Of a stretch of DNA of 64,000 bases, positions 1 through 11,758 are shown one piece after another (within the stretch, counting starts at the first letter, position 1; each line of letters starts with the position of its first letter). The stretch is from Lingula anatina (Eukaryota; Brachiopoda; Lingulata; Lingulida; Lingulidae), in NCBI RefSeq assembly GCF_001039355.2, contig NW_019775520.1, forward strand, positions 10,138 to 74,137, read 5' to 3'. The position numbers were made by a program, and so were the translations under genes. Under the pieces are notes generated by a model. That model saw only the letters and a program-made list of their open reading frames with translations, was not told where the DNA came from and made no database searches.

Positions 1-175
1 TGTGACCTTGAAATTGACCTTTGACCTACTTTTTATCATGAACTGAACTCTGCTAATTTCTTTCTCTTTTAACTTCAAACTTGACAGAGATAGGTCCATA
101 GTTACTCTTGAACTTGAATAGGAAGTCATATACTGGCAATTTACTGTGACCTTGAAATTGACCCTTGACCTACCT
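1..175. repeat. Dispersed repeat built on a TGACCTTGAAATTGACC core
   Basis: The core TGTGACCTTGAAATTGACC occurs at about position 1 and again at about 143, each followed by a near-identical TTGACCTAC block. The spacing is about 142 bp, so this is the end of a tandem or dispersed repeat continuing off the left edge. Short direct TGACCT repeats of this kind are familiar in mollusc genomes, which is one reason for the taxonomic guess. They also resemble nuclear-receptor half sites by chance. Confidence 0.6.
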
Positions 176-254
176 TACGAAGAACTTAAATTTGATTGTA
201 CCATATATATTTTTTGCAATAGTTTAAAAATTCTTGTTGATTGCATTTTTACAG

Positions 255-377
255 CTTGTCAAGCACAAAACTGGCGGCTGTGTCCCTTACTTTGTGTATG
301 TGGGGGTCTATACGAATGCGTTTGCTCCAGCTGGTGGTACAATATTTGGAGGCGGTATCGCCTCTCTGATCCTCTAG
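255..377 (+). CDS. Probable last coding exon of an upstream gene (unknown product)
   Basis: After a splice acceptor (TTTTTACAG ending at 254) there are 41 codons open in phase 0 ending in TAG at 375-377. The peptide begins LVKHKTGG and continues CVPYFVYVGVYTNAFAP, then a Gly-rich hydrophobic end (GGTIFGGGIASLIL). It reads like the C-terminus of a real protein because it is hydrophobic and well composed, but I do not recognise the family. There is no start codon, so any gene must begin left of the window. It could be a chance open stretch. Confidence 0.35.
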   Translation, partial: LVKHKTGGCVPYFVYVGVYTNAFAPAGGTIFGGGIASLIL

Positions 378-2602
378 TTAGAATCAAAGAAGCGAATTTT
401 TCTGCACAAGGGCGAACGCGATGGATCTCCCCACTCATCCTTTCTAAAAGTAATTCTATTGCATTGCTGTAACAGTAAGATTGTAGTACCGAAAAATTCA
501 GGTCACTTCTGGCACGATGTGTTTGACATGGGTCAGTGTGTATATTCTGAGTCACCTTATTATTTGCATGGTTCAGCTCATTACTGTCACACTGCCAAAA
601 AAACCCCACAAAGGATCACTGTCACGAGTAGGTCCCAATCTGATATGCCCAAAGGAATGACAGATACAGTAGATAAGAAGTCCCAGGGTAGCGCGTTCCG
701 TATGACCTCAAAAGGACATGAAAATAGAGAGAAAAACAAAAATACAACATACAAAAGTCAAGGGACGTCGTATGTCCTCCGTACACAGTATCAAGGAGAT
801 CTGAAATGAAAAATAGTAGATTCCGTACCGGGGTACATTTGGCAGTGCAGAACAGCCTGCAGTTCTGTTGGTTCGATCTTGCAGTCGTACGGTGCTATTA
901 ATTCCGTTACAGTTGCCCTTGTTGAAGCGCTTTTTTGATTAATTTGTTAAACCAGATCTGGAAGTATTCAACTGTAGGGCTCCTCAGATTTGGTGGCGCG
1001 TTATTATTTGCACCAGGAGTGCCTTCACATAACATATAAAAGAACAGAGTGCATATTTAGATGTTTTGTATGTAAAAATATATATTGATAATGCCAAATG
1101 CGTATCATGTACAGGCGACTTTCATGATTAAGGTGCCATCGCATAATAGTACAATTGAATAGTTACTTTCTTTATACCGAAAAAAGGTATAAACGTCGGA
1201 AATCTGACGCTTAGGTCTAATAAAAATAATTTCCTTTCTGTTCGATTTTTTATACACACGCGAGAATCTGAGTGACTGAAAAAAAGTATCTTGACAAACA
1301 TCTTTACAGTATCGAGTTCACCTAAAAACATTGCATGTGATACTAAAGAGGTGTTTGAAGTTGCGACAAGCACAGGAGGCAAAGGCAATACCCGGTATGC
1401 AGCGACAACCATAATGTTTTGTTACGTAGCTACATATACGTGTAAAAACAGTAAACAGGCAGCACTGTAGAACAGATAATGTGAGCACAAAGGAAGTAAA
1501 AACATGTAATGACTCAGTCTGTTAGACCCGTTTTTCTACCCCGACCGTCAATATTTTTACCTTGAATGATCCAAGAGAGATTGATATCCCAACAAATGCT
1601 TAATTCATTAATTTCAAATTCCGAAAAATATACAGACTCTATGCTTATATTTTGGTATTAGCTTATCTCTATATACTGCCAGTTGCCATGATAATCCTCA
1701 AGATTGGGAGAAGATCATTCCAAGATTATTTAGCAATAGACCTTCTCAAATAAGTGGGAGGAGGAATCATTGTGTTAGATACGTTGTAATACACTTGAGG
1801 CATTCAACGGGGGCGACAAAAAGTGAGTAACCCTACACCTAACACACTGACACATAAAAGGCCCTTTGGAAAAAAATAACGCTGCCCTCAACAGAACCAA
1901 ATGAGACACTTTTTTCTCCCAAAGTTTTCTGAATTAAGTTTGTCTCCAGTTTTAAATGCATATATTTATATTAGGATTAAATTCAACTCTGTCGATGTCC
2001 TTTTAAATTGAGCAGTAATCTAAGATTTGCAGTATAGTATATAAGAAAAATATTAGTAAACTGAATCATTAAACAGTATTTCACGATAATAATAATAATG
2101 ATGATGGTTAGGTATGATATCTAGGTTCATGCACTGAACGAGCCTAGAACATCAAGCGTTCATAAAAGTTTCTGCTGCCGATCTCAAGGTGAGGCTTAAC
2201 TAGCAAGCGCTGGCTTAAATTTCTAGAACCTGCACTAAGCATTTTTCTTCACCAGGTAAGCTTTATAAAGGCACAAATGTATTCTGACCTGGTTTAAACT
2301 TCCGGACCAGTCCATCAAAACAGCAGTTTGTTTTACTTACTTTTTATTACTGGGTTATTAATGCACGTAATACACGCAACTCACTATCTGGGTCTTCTCG
2401 AATCCTCCATCTATTGAAATAAGTAGCTTTCCAAGAGTTGATGAATCGTGCATACCCATTCGTTTTATACAGGTGAAACTAGTTTCAAAGGATCGGCCTA
2501 AGGCCGTTAAACCGGTAAAAATAGCTCAGCTTACTCACCATCCATATGCTGAATATTCTCGTTGAGCGACTTCCAAATGCGGTCAAAACAACAACATCGG
2601 GC
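378..2602. other. Intergenic, no supported gene
   Basis: No reading frame here has coding character. Frames at 459-809 and 1128-1412 lack domains, conserved composition or splice support. The sequence is AT-rich with scattered short repeats such as an ATAATAATAATGATG run near 2086-2103. The promoter and 5' UTR of the following MOLO1 gene must lie toward the right end. Confidence 0.5.
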
Positions 2603-5152
2603 ATGGAGTCTACGAGTATGGAGAGGAGCAGATCTCTAGAACTAAAACTTTTGGTTTTATTGTCTCTTGTTGGTTTAATTACAGCCGTGTCTTACAGAAT
2701 AGAAAATGTTCCAAACCCCAGGACTAACTATGGTGACTGTGGCAGGCAACTGAAATCGTGGCTATGCGATCCTGGAGCTGTACTAACTAGGGCACAAGGT
2801 GAGCCGTGCAGCTTATTATATGTGTATCATCCAATGTATCACGCAGATTGGAGTTTCTTTTCTACGCAGTGGTGTTCAGACACTTATCGAAACCTAGTCT
2901 CGTTGATTATTACTTTGCCTTGGAGGAGTTGAGTATAAAATTGAGAACTGTGAAAGTGGTATAAGTAGTACGCTGTGTCGTACAGACGCCATAACGCTAT
3001 ATCAGCCCATAACAGCTTTTGGATTTTTTATCTCTAATGCTTAAAATGTTATGCTTCCTGACTAAATGTGCTTGTCTTTAATCTTATTTTTAACCGCCAA
3101 GGAAGTGTTGAAAAAATACGCAAGGCCAGGTTGTGTATACGCAAATGTTCAGGCAATAGGGACTTGTTTTTATCAAAAGGTGTCATTTTTATGATCGCTA
3201 ACTACCACATGACTTAAAACTTTGCCAGAAAAAACTTAAATATTTCGATATTCCCCAACAACACTCTCGGCCAGAACCCTCAACCATAACGAAATGAAAT
3301 TATGATCTGGAAAATACTGTGATTACGGCTGTATGGTAAAGCTGTAGTTCGGCATAATGAAAACGTGATCGTTTTATGGAGTATTTTGTGCCCAATAATC
3401 TACCCTCATGCTTTTACGCAAACTAACAGTCTGAGAGGCAAGAGTAGAGTGTGAGTAATCACTTTAGTCATCTAGTTGGAAATGCAAAAGGACGTTTTTC
3501 TCGATACATTTTTCTTCTTTTCATTCCTAGCTGATCGGCTAGACCTGGCCATCATTGATGTCATTAGTTCCACACCGTGCCCTTGTTTTAGTTCAAAATG
3601 CCCCGCAGACGAAGACGGTATTATCATATCAGTTCTGGTCGTGCCTAAAATTGATGTGCCTGCCAGGTAGGAAGACACAAATTAGTGGTATATCTATAGG
3701 GTCATATTCAATAAAAGTGTCAATCTTTTGAGTCTCTCTCTCTCTCTCTCCTGTGTGTTTATAGAATCTATTTTGTGTATTTAATCACTTCGTTCATCTT
3801 AAACCGAGATCAACTTAAACCTAAACATCCTCTATTCCTTCAAAACTTACTAAAAATTGGCACCGAAATAAAAATAACGCCATTTGACTTACACCTCTTA
3901 TTTGAATTTATTTGAAATAACCATTAATCCAAAGTCCGTCTGTACAGTTCCAGTGTCGACGCTGAGATGAGAAGCTGGGTCTCCCAACTGGCTACAAGTC
4001 GATGGAAATTCGGGACATGTGATAATGACATAACCATTGTGCATTCTCGGGATGACAGAAGAGTGAGACTTTTATTGTTTCATTTATAGGTTTTAGCATT
4101 TTAAAATGATTCACATTAATTCATTTCATTTTCTTTTCTTCCTAAGTGAGGCGCTTTTGTTTGTAAAATTCATCAAACACCAACAAGCTAACCGGTTTTT
4201 TATTATAAATACCCTGCAGGAAGTCGTATTTAGCTAGCAGGTGATTTATATGAGGGAGGACAAAGCCAACGCGCTGTGTTATCTAAAATCCGTTTGTAAT
4301 GAGCGAGAGGGTGCATGGGATAAAAAAACATGCCTCAGGTAATTATTTCATTAATTTACCTACCGTTGGTCTTTACAGGTAGTAGCATACGCTGGTTCCA
4401 TCGCAAACAGTAAGATAGGAGGCACGGCGTGTCTGACCAAAATAGTACAGGGAGCTGCGCCTTATTTCTCTGGTCCATACAGCGCCGAGGGGCTGGAGTA
4501 CATAGTTACAAGTTTCAAGTAAGATAAATCTTGGACCCTTAGAATTAATAAATTAGCTAAGTGAATTGAACTTTGAAAAGAATTATATAAACAAAGAATA
4601 AAGGTATGAGAAACGCAATGTATAAGATATGCAAATGTATAAGATATGCAAATGACACTTTTACATGGCTGATTTAAGGTTCATGTACATTAACCATGTC
4701 TTCATAGAACTCAATTGAAAATCAACTGTATTTTTAGGAAGGTGTTTCAGGGAAACAGTTGTCCAAATCCGGAAGATTCGCCTGGTCATCAGCTAAGCAG
4801 TAGAGCTAACAGCAACAGTAACAGAAATGTCAATAATAACAATAACAATAATAACAACAATTACAATACCAACATGAATCATGGTTCATCTGGCGCCGGT
4901 TCCTCCAGTAGCAGTCATGACGGCCACTCCGGTTCCACATACCATTTCTACGACTCAGGAGTGGATATTAACGACACACATCTGCCTTGGTGGGCCATCA
5001 TGTTGATAATTCTTGGGATTTCTCTCGTCATCTCTCTGATAATATCGATAATTTGCTGTATTTGCTGTCCCGGTCGAGCCCCAGGGTGTTGTGTGTTCCC
5101 ATGCTGCTGCGGCGGATGTTACGAACACGGTCATCCCGCAGGAAAACCATGA
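2603..5152 (+). CDS. MOLO1/TPM-domain single-pass membrane protein, copy A
   Basis: Five exons (2603-2798, 3531-3666, 3948-4062, 4379-4518, 4738-5152) join in phase to encode 333 aa. Order: an N-terminal hydrophobic signal segment (about residues 11-28), an ectodomain of MOLO1 type with the hallmarks NPRTNYGDCGR, WLCDP, TPCPC and VVPK, a low-complexity Ser/Asn-rich stalk, one transmembrane helix (about 280-306), and a short Cys-rich tail with ten cysteines. The family is named for Caenorhabditis elegans MOLO-1, an auxiliary protein of levamisole-sensitive acetylcholine receptors; a comparable role here is only inferred. Exon number and phases match copies B and C, showing common origin. ATG 2603 is preferred because the signal segment follows soon after; an in-frame ATG at 2546 is an alternative. 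Intron donors are GT throughout (one GTGAGA). Confidence 0.8.
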
Positions 5153-5202
5153 ACCATGCAGTCTGTCTTGTTACCTCAATCCGTTGCCACTGGAAAAATC
5201 CT

Positions 5203-5250
5203 TAATTTAATTTAATTTAATTTAATTTAATTTAATTTAATTTAATTTAA
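5203..5250. repeat. (TTTAA)n microsatellite
   Basis: About ten uninterrupted TTTAA units begin some 50 bp after the stop codon of MOLO1 copy A, so they probably lie in its 3' UTR. Confidence 0.9.
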
Positions 5251-5715
5251 TCTATTTTTATCCATTAGACCCTCATTATGTTCTTCATATTTTAGCACAG
5301 ATCCTATCAATTTTATTCTTTAAAAGATCTTTTTAAAATTTTTATTTATCTGATTTTTTTAATTTTTCCTTTTGAATAACGTGCTCACAATTAAAAAACA
5401 TGTTACATTCAGGACCTTTTCACGTATTTGACCTTAGCAAATTACTGCCCCTGTTCAACTTGCACGTATTTTAAGCAAAATACAAAATGTGCAAAAACCG
5501 GTTACTTGACTTCAGCTAGAAAAATGCGATTCAATACATGAATGTCAGAGTTTGAAACTCTTCACTGTGATAGGGTAAGTGCAAGAAAATTGTCTTTGGC
5601 CCATAGAATTTTTTCACTAGAAACCAAACCTGCGTGAGTTCTTATCCAAGATTGCCATTGTATTGCTCAGTTTCATTTTTAGATATTTTTCACATGTCGT
5701 AGGTAGGAATTATGT

Positions 5716-6027
5716 TTAAGGGATAATAACTCTTCGTTTCGGCCAAAAAATGAATTTTCCTGGAGTAAACAACAATTTTCCATACTTACCAATGGTTAAT
5801 GAATCCATTTTTACATTCAAAGTTAGTCCCTGTCTTTTTTTTTCTAAAAAGTTTGGTTTTTTGTTAAAAAATGGAAGTCACATGGTCTAAAGACAAGCTC
5901 ATATATCAGAATCATAGCTATAACTGCCGTTTTTGTGGTAAAACAGAATATATTATATTTCTATGAGTTATTCACAATGTTTTTATTGTGAAATATAGAT
6001 CTCATACGAAGAGTTATTATCCCTTTA
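5716..6027. mobile_element. TTAA-type MITE, full-length copy
   Basis: A block of about 310 bp whose ends are inverted copies of GGGATAATAACTCTTCG (left about 5720; right end ACGAAGAGTTATTATCCC at about 6006-6023). The left flank is TTAA and the right TTTA. Related copies in this window lie at 8903-8963 (fragment), 10800-10993 (half), 17251-17593, 28519-29145 and 44404-44713, two of them with TTAA on both sides. TTAA duplication is typical of piggyBac transposons, so this is probably a piggyBac-mobilised MITE. No transposase is encoded. Confidence 0.75.
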
Positions 6028-7071
6028 TATTTTCAAAATGAACATCGACTATGACGACTTAAGGCAACTCAACAAAGATTTTGATAGACACGAAGTGTGA
6101 AATAAAATTAAATATCCCAATTAAATGGGATATAAGCAGTTGGAGGTTAATAATCTTATATTGTTTTACATTGCAATTTTATATATTATATTTATCATTT
6201 TTATGGATCTATTTGACTTTTTTATTTATATATCATAGGTTTGATTTGCATTTGTACGTAGCATAATATATAAACGAATTTATAACAACTTAATAAAATG
6301 CTATTTTAAAAGTACATTTAGGCAGGGGTGTCTTTAATCCAATCTAAAATTGCCACAATACTACACCCATGTAAACTTATAATTAAAAACGAGTTGTCAT
6401 TGCAATTTTCAGTAGCTTAAGTGATAAAAACTCTAATAGTAAGCCCTATGGGAATATAATGCAGGGGCGGATCCAGGATTACTTGAAGGGGGTAGGTGTC
6501 CGTAGATGCGAAGCCGACACCCTATCCCCCTTACGGGATGAATACCCCTTGCAGCACACAAATGGAGATAAATCGAGTCGAAAAAAGAAACGCTTTTTTG
6601 TACGGAACTGTATAACCCGCCCTAAACGATAAGACCCGCTTTAAATGAAGCTTTGAAATTTTTGTGCGCGTTGCCAGGCTGCGTGTATATTATGGCGAGG
6701 CACCCTTGCTATAAACGGCATCGTTATCTTTCACTGTTACACTTTACAGATACTCGATAGTATGGGGGATTTGCAAGTATCTTTTAAATAAATTGTCTTA
6801 TTTTCGATACCACGGTGATAGTCCCTCTTGTTTAAAACAAGGGCACGTATGTACGTAGGCCTACAGAGTGATCCCGAGTTAAGAACCGCTTAGTTCGATT
6901 TTCGTGGCCTAGAAGTCCAACACAAGTAAACTATGTACGGTAGTACCGATAGGGCCTTTATCATAGGTATGTTTCTGTAGGTTGTAACAAAGATGCTATA
7001 GTACGTTATTACACGGTACATAAAATGTTGCCTATAAACTCTTGAAAATGTGACCTAGCCTGCCTGGCTGG

Positions 7072-7075
<4 letters not shown>
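6028..7075. other. Intergenic, AT-rich, with a hAT-like repeat fragment
   Basis: No coding frame is supported. At 6462 the sequence CAGGGGCGGATCCAG begins, the same terminus as the element at 7128-7296, but no matching second end follows clearly, so it is read as a diverged or truncated relative. Confidence 0.4.

Positions 7076-7127
<52 letters not shown>
7076..7127. repeat. (TG)n microsatellite
   Basis: About 25 TG units, interrupted only by the MITE at 7128-7296, after which TG units resume and change into (GA)n up to about 7337. The MITE therefore appears to have inserted into a pre-existing TG tract. Confidence 0.9.
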
Positions 7128-7128
<1 letters not shown>

Positions 7129-7294
7129 AGGGGCGGATCCAGAGATATTTTCTGACAGTCTTCCACATTATCTTTGTTGATCCATCCTCCATTTTTTGAC
7201 TGTATTCCGACAGAAAAAATTAGATACCCGTCAATGTAAACTTGAAAATCTGACTGTCTTCCGGAAGACCCAGAAGACGGCCTAAATCCGCCCC

Positions 7295-7296
<2 letters not shown>
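7128..7296. mobile_element. hAT-like MITE (about 169 bp)
   Basis: It starts CAGGGGCGGATCCAG and ends TAAATCCGCCCCTG, imperfect inverted termini typical of hAT-superfamily elements. A second copy in the opposite orientation lies at 23712-23869 in an intron of the RRM/F-box gene, with the same internal CTGTC-TTCC arrangement. The element sits inside a TG repeat, so the target duplication cannot be read. Confidence 0.75.
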
Positions 7297-7339
<43 letters not shown>

Positions 7340-7344
<5 letters not shown>

Positions 7345-8466
7345 CTGTCACGTTGATTGGTTCATCACCGCGATTAATGAACCAAACAGAAAACGACTTT
7401 AGGATTCCGTTCTATTCTACAATAATGCAAAAAAGGTATTTTGTGGCCTGTATGGTGATTTTATTAAATAAGTTTAAAGATAATACTTTTTTTTACTTTT
7501 TTTTATTAGTAAAAAGGCACTCAATTAATCCGATTAATTGTACCTTTATATAGCAAAACTCAATCTTTCAACATTCCTCCCAATCAATAAGGTATCTTAT
7601 GTTCAGATTTAAGATTGATAATCATTTTTTAAGTCATGATAACTTTTTACGTCGAGCGGCGCAGTCCACCTTCACAAAAGTAATATACTATATGTACATT
7701 ACCAAAGTTCCAGTCACTCGACTCCACGGGCCAGCAAATTAACTTTTAAACCTGTGGAACACTGATGAAAGGGAGTAATCCCCCCCCCCCCCTTCCTCCG
7801 TGTAGCGTTATCAATTGCTTGTCAGGACGTGCAAAGTGGACTGGTCCAGTAAAGAGTACCGCTCGATGCGAAAAGGCACTTTAGATTTCTAATTTTTGAC
7901 CGTGAGTCACCCTCCCACTGGCAATGAGGCGGTGAATATAAGAAAATTATATATTTAGAACTCGAAAACTGGAACATTAATAATTATTTTTTTCAGAGGT
8001 TATGTATAGGCCTACTGTACACTTTGGTACTATACTGCAGTATATATAGGAACTTTATAGAGATATAGGGACTAACTCGGATATCTCAGCGATAACTACT
8101 GAAATATCCAAAATATTTTTCAATTCAAATTTATTTGTTGTTTATGAAATTTTATTAAATGTTATTTGTCACTAAGCCTGAAAATATATGTTGGGAAATT
8201 CCAAACGAGTTACGTGCTCTGTCTGTCTCTCCTCACCCTTGACAGCATGTAGCTGGTATATTGGGACTCTGTACTCCATGCCAAACTTCCCCACCTACCC
8301 CATACTAAAACTGGACACAAATGACCGGAAGTCGTGTCACGGGGTATTATTGTTTCCGGGTCCGGGATTACGACGAGAAGCCTCTGAGTCGTGTTAACAA
8401 CAAGGTGCGGCATGAGGAAGCGAATGTAGCGTTCAACGATCACTCTTAAGTAAAAAGTCAACAGAG
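7340..8466 (+). promoter_or_regulatory. Upstream region of MOLO1 copy B, conserved with copy C
   Basis: Blocks here recur upstream of copy C: 7430-7560, 7660-7720, and the stretch just before the ATG that ends CACTCTTAAGTAAAAAGTC. Conservation through an otherwise insertion-riddled duplication is expected from recent descent and marks where the promoter and 5' UTR lie, but I see no unambiguous TATA box or initiator. A C-homopolymer lies at about 7781-7791. Confidence 0.4.
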
Positions 8467-11165
8467 ATGTACGCAGTAAAGTTAATATGTCTGTGTATAT
8501 GTGCAGTGTATTGTGCTGAGGCCCAGTCCTCCACTTCCAGCAGTACTTCTACAACCAGTACCACGACCAGAAGTAGTACAACTACAAGGCCGTTCTCACC
8601 CGTGTCTCCATCGACAACTTTTAATCCTCCACAGGCATGGACCAAAGAAGAATTCCCTAATCCAAGATTTGATGTCTACAAGTGTGGAAGAAATGGGGTG
8701 AGATCGTGGGTCTGTGATCCGAATAACATACTGAAGATCTACGAAGGTACGAGTAGGCCTATGTTGAGTTTTGTTTACATGTCGTCTCGTTGCCCAAAGC
8801 GCAAGATATTGTTAAATTTTGAGAAATATGGGTTTCAGTAAGTCAGCCTTCCATATAAATTCGATCAAGGATCAACGAGTTGTAGCTAAATATTGAATAT
8901 CGGTTGTTGTTTACTCCAGGAAAATTCATTTTTTGGCCGAAACGAAGAGTTATTATCACTTTAAAAGTAAGATTTACCAGCAGAGTGTGACGTCATATGG
9001 CACCAGGATGAATTCAACCGCATTACAGCTGTTAACCTGTTGCACAAAGGCATTGTTACGTTAGCCTCATTTTTTTCTAAAATAAAGGAATTATCCCGTT
9101 AGTCTGTAATTTTTGCGGTGTTGTGTTGCATGTAAAGACAGGCCTTACATATCCGCCCAAAATATTTTATTTAGCATGATAATCACTGGCATATTCAGGT
9201 AATCATTGAGCACAATTTTAGACCTCGACCCTATCTGCGATAATGGCGAGTACTGTTAAAAAAGTATACGCGTTGGCTAAGATGAGATTTAGGCAGACCT
9301 ACCACCTCTAAGATAATAACGAGCGAGTGTGCTTATTAATTGCTGTACAAGTCATCTTCCTATGTACAGCTGTGTGAACCAAGCATATAATTATAGGTCT
9401 ACCTGCGCTGTACATATGGATAAGCATATACAAGTGTATCCCCTGTACCAGTACACCCGACTCAGCTCCCTGACTACACCTGAACCTAAGTATTTGATCC
9501 CGCTACGAATAACTTTATAATGCACCCCTTTAACTGGTTAGGTAACAATTAAGTTCCCTCTACTAAGGCGGCAGTAATTATTCTGTAGACCTTTTTGCTG
9601 AGGCGACACACAGTACAGAGATAATCCATTTAGTGTGTGCGTGCGTGCGTGCTGGCGCGCATTGTGAATGTGTGTGTGATAGCCCCACCACACAGATGAT
9701 TTTTGCCCATAGAGATAACATAACAAAGGAGAAAGGAAAGACTGGGTCTAGGGGCGGTGACATCCTTGAAAATAAAAGGAGTCCAGCAGTGTTAGTGTTT
9801 TTTTTTTTTTTTTTTTTTTTGCATTTGATGCACATATATTATTCCAAGTCTAAAAATTAAATTTCAGGTGACCAGCTTGATGTTAAGCTGGATCGTATTC
9901 GTATTGACACACCGTGCCCGTGTGGTTACTGCCCGACAGATCGAAGTGGATACCAAGTTGCTATAGCTGTAGTTCCGAAACTCGCTCTACCGGCTGGGTA
10001 TGTATCTCATTAGTTTCAAGCATCGATAATATTTTATTCATTTTCATTCCTTTACTTAAGTTTTGTACGGGTATACGTCGCGTTTGGTCAATTAAATGGA
10101 CTTAAATTATGCGCCTAAGTTAATTCTAATTGTCTTGATTAACGATTGTCGTCGTTTTTATGTAAAATATTTCAGAGTTCCTGACACGTCAAATGAGATA
10201 CAGATTGCCATTGAAAAGTTCGCCGATTATCTACGTATCACCTCCTGGGGTTATGGCTACTGCCAAGACAGCGTAGTTATAGTACTGTCTACCCAACACA
10301 GAAAAGTAAATACATTTTATTATTATTTTGAAATGGCATGATTAAATTGATTCATAAAACCCTATGTATTTCTGTAGTTCAATTCCCAAAATATTAGAAA
10401 CCAAATGCTGATCACCAATTGATTGTAGCAATTATCCAGGTGTGCTAAATATTAAAATAAATGTTTCAGATATGGACTTCTACTGGACCAAAAGCACGTC
10501 TCAAACTGACCAATAACTGTATCAACAAGGTGACGCAAGAAGTGAAATCGTACTTCAGCGATGGTCGGTGGGCTTCTGGACTGAACGCCATGGTTTCTTC
10601 TTATCGGTGAGTTTGATTTGGGTTGTGGAATTTTTTCCATTTTCTGAACAGAAATGTAACTGTGCATACGTTTAACGCGTTTAATTTTTTCTCCCTTTTG
10701 CTGATTTCCCGTCTTTCCCAAAATGTTGGCGATTTAAAAAAATGAAATGAAATGAAAAATATGCATGTTTCTTCCCAGTTTAATAAATTGAAAGGTAAAA
10801 TCCCTTAAGAGATTACAACAGAGTATAGCCGTCAATGGAGGTCACGTGGTCTGAAGACAAGCTCAGATATCAAAATAATAGCTATAACTGCCGTTCTTGT
10901 GGTAAAACGGGATATATTTCTATGAGTTATTCACAATGTTTTTATTGTGAAATATAGATCTCATACGAAGAGTTATCATTATTATCCCTTTAATGTAACG
11001 TGTCTTGGTTTAAGGAGGTGTATCTGTGGCGGAAAATATCCAAGGATGAGTTTCGATGCTTATTCCTGTTAAAAAGATTAAATTTCTTGATCCCGAGAGC
11101 TTCTGTTTGTGGTCGTGTATATGGTTATATATATGGCAAGACTACTAGTGCTGTTTATCATGTGT

Positions 11166-11223
<58 letters not shown>

Positions 11224-11585
11224 CTCATGATTATGACATTTGACACCAAAATTGCCCCCTTACCTTATACCACTTTCGTTTCAGGGACGTCTTCTTAGGT
11301 CGCTTCAGCTGCGATTCTACTGGCGAGGAGAGCGGGGGGATGATAGCAGGGATAATCATTGGAGTCATAGTGTTCTTCGGCATTTGTTTTGTCGCCATCT
11401 TCTGTTTCGTCCGAGGCGCCTGTTGTGGTGGATTCGGCGGTGGTGGAGGCTGGGGAGGAAGTCATTACCATCATCACCACCACGGCGGCTCCAGCTGGGG
11501 AGGTGGCGGTGGTGGTGGTGGTGGTGGTGGCGGTGGCGGGTATTCTGGCGGAGACGGAGGTGGTGGCGGAGGGGGAGATTTCTAG
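8467..11585 (+). CDS. MOLO1/TPM-domain membrane protein, copy B, Gly/His-rich tail
   Basis: Exons 8467-8746, 9868-9997, 10176-10305, 10470-10606 and 11285-11585 join in phase for 325 aa. Residues 1-20 form a signal peptide (MYAVKLICLCICAVYCAEAQ), followed by a Ser/Thr-rich mucin-like stretch (about 21-50), then the MOLO1-type ectodomain with FPNPRFDVYKCGR, WVCDP, DTPCPCGYC, VVPK and WGYGYCQDS, a transmembrane helix (about 245-267) and a cytoplasmic tail of Gly with a cluster of five His. The start is the first ATG and directly precedes the signal peptide. The same exon phases as copies A and C confirm the model. By family knowledge (C. elegans MOLO-1) it could modulate a cell-surface channel; this is inference. 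The glycine tail is encoded by GGN repeats that can expand or contract. Confidence 0.85.
8903..8963 (-). mobile_element. Fragment of the TTAA-type MITE
   Basis: A terminal fragment in inverse orientation, with TTTACTCCAGGAAAATTCA and GAAGAGTTATTATCACTTTAA, in intron 1 of MOLO1 copy B. The matching place in copy C (about 15424-15440) lacks it. Confidence 0.55.
10800..10993. mobile_element. Truncated TTAA-type MITE in intron 4 of MOLO1 copy B
   Basis: The right half of the family seen at 5716-6027: CTTAAGAGATTACAACAG, then a block about the ACGTGG-TCTGAAGACAAG motif, ending GAGTTATCATTATTATCCC followed by TTAA at 10990-10993. The left terminus is missing. Confidence 0.65.
11168..11222. repeat. 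(TA)n microsatellite
   Basis: About 27 TA units in intron 4 of MOLO1 copy B. A shorter TA tract lies at the equivalent position of copy C (about 18636-18666). Confidence 0.9.
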
Positions 11586-11752
11586 AGACCGTGTGTTATA
11601 TGTTTTGTTTCTTGAATGTCTTTGCAAACAATTTTGCATTTTTGAAATTCTCCTTTACCCTTTACTAGGGTCAAATATTTATTTTTCACTGGATAATGAC
11701 AGATATGTCTCTTGTAAAATGACGGGACTTTGCGTCAGAGAAAAGAGCACAT

Positions 11753-11758
11753 AATAAA
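11753..11758 (+). promoter_or_regulatory. Polyadenylation signal AATAAA of MOLO1 copy B
   Basis: AATAAA about 168 bp after the stop, in a 3' flank conserved with copy C, where the hexamer recurs at 19227-19232. Confidence 0.55.

Noticed and set aside
908-946. Possible short terminal exon after TTGCAG near 881
   Set aside because: Only about 17 codons, no partner exons or recognisable peptide.
7296-7553. Open frame beginning in the GT/GA microsatellite
   Set aside because: The start is repeat-derived and the rest lies in duplicated non-coding flank.
11295-11754. Open frames in other frames and strand over the Gly-coding end of MOLO1 copy B
   Set aside because: They are produced by the GGN repeat (giving Val, Trp/Arg or Ala/Thr runs); only the frame that continues from exon 4 and contains the transmembrane helix is supported.
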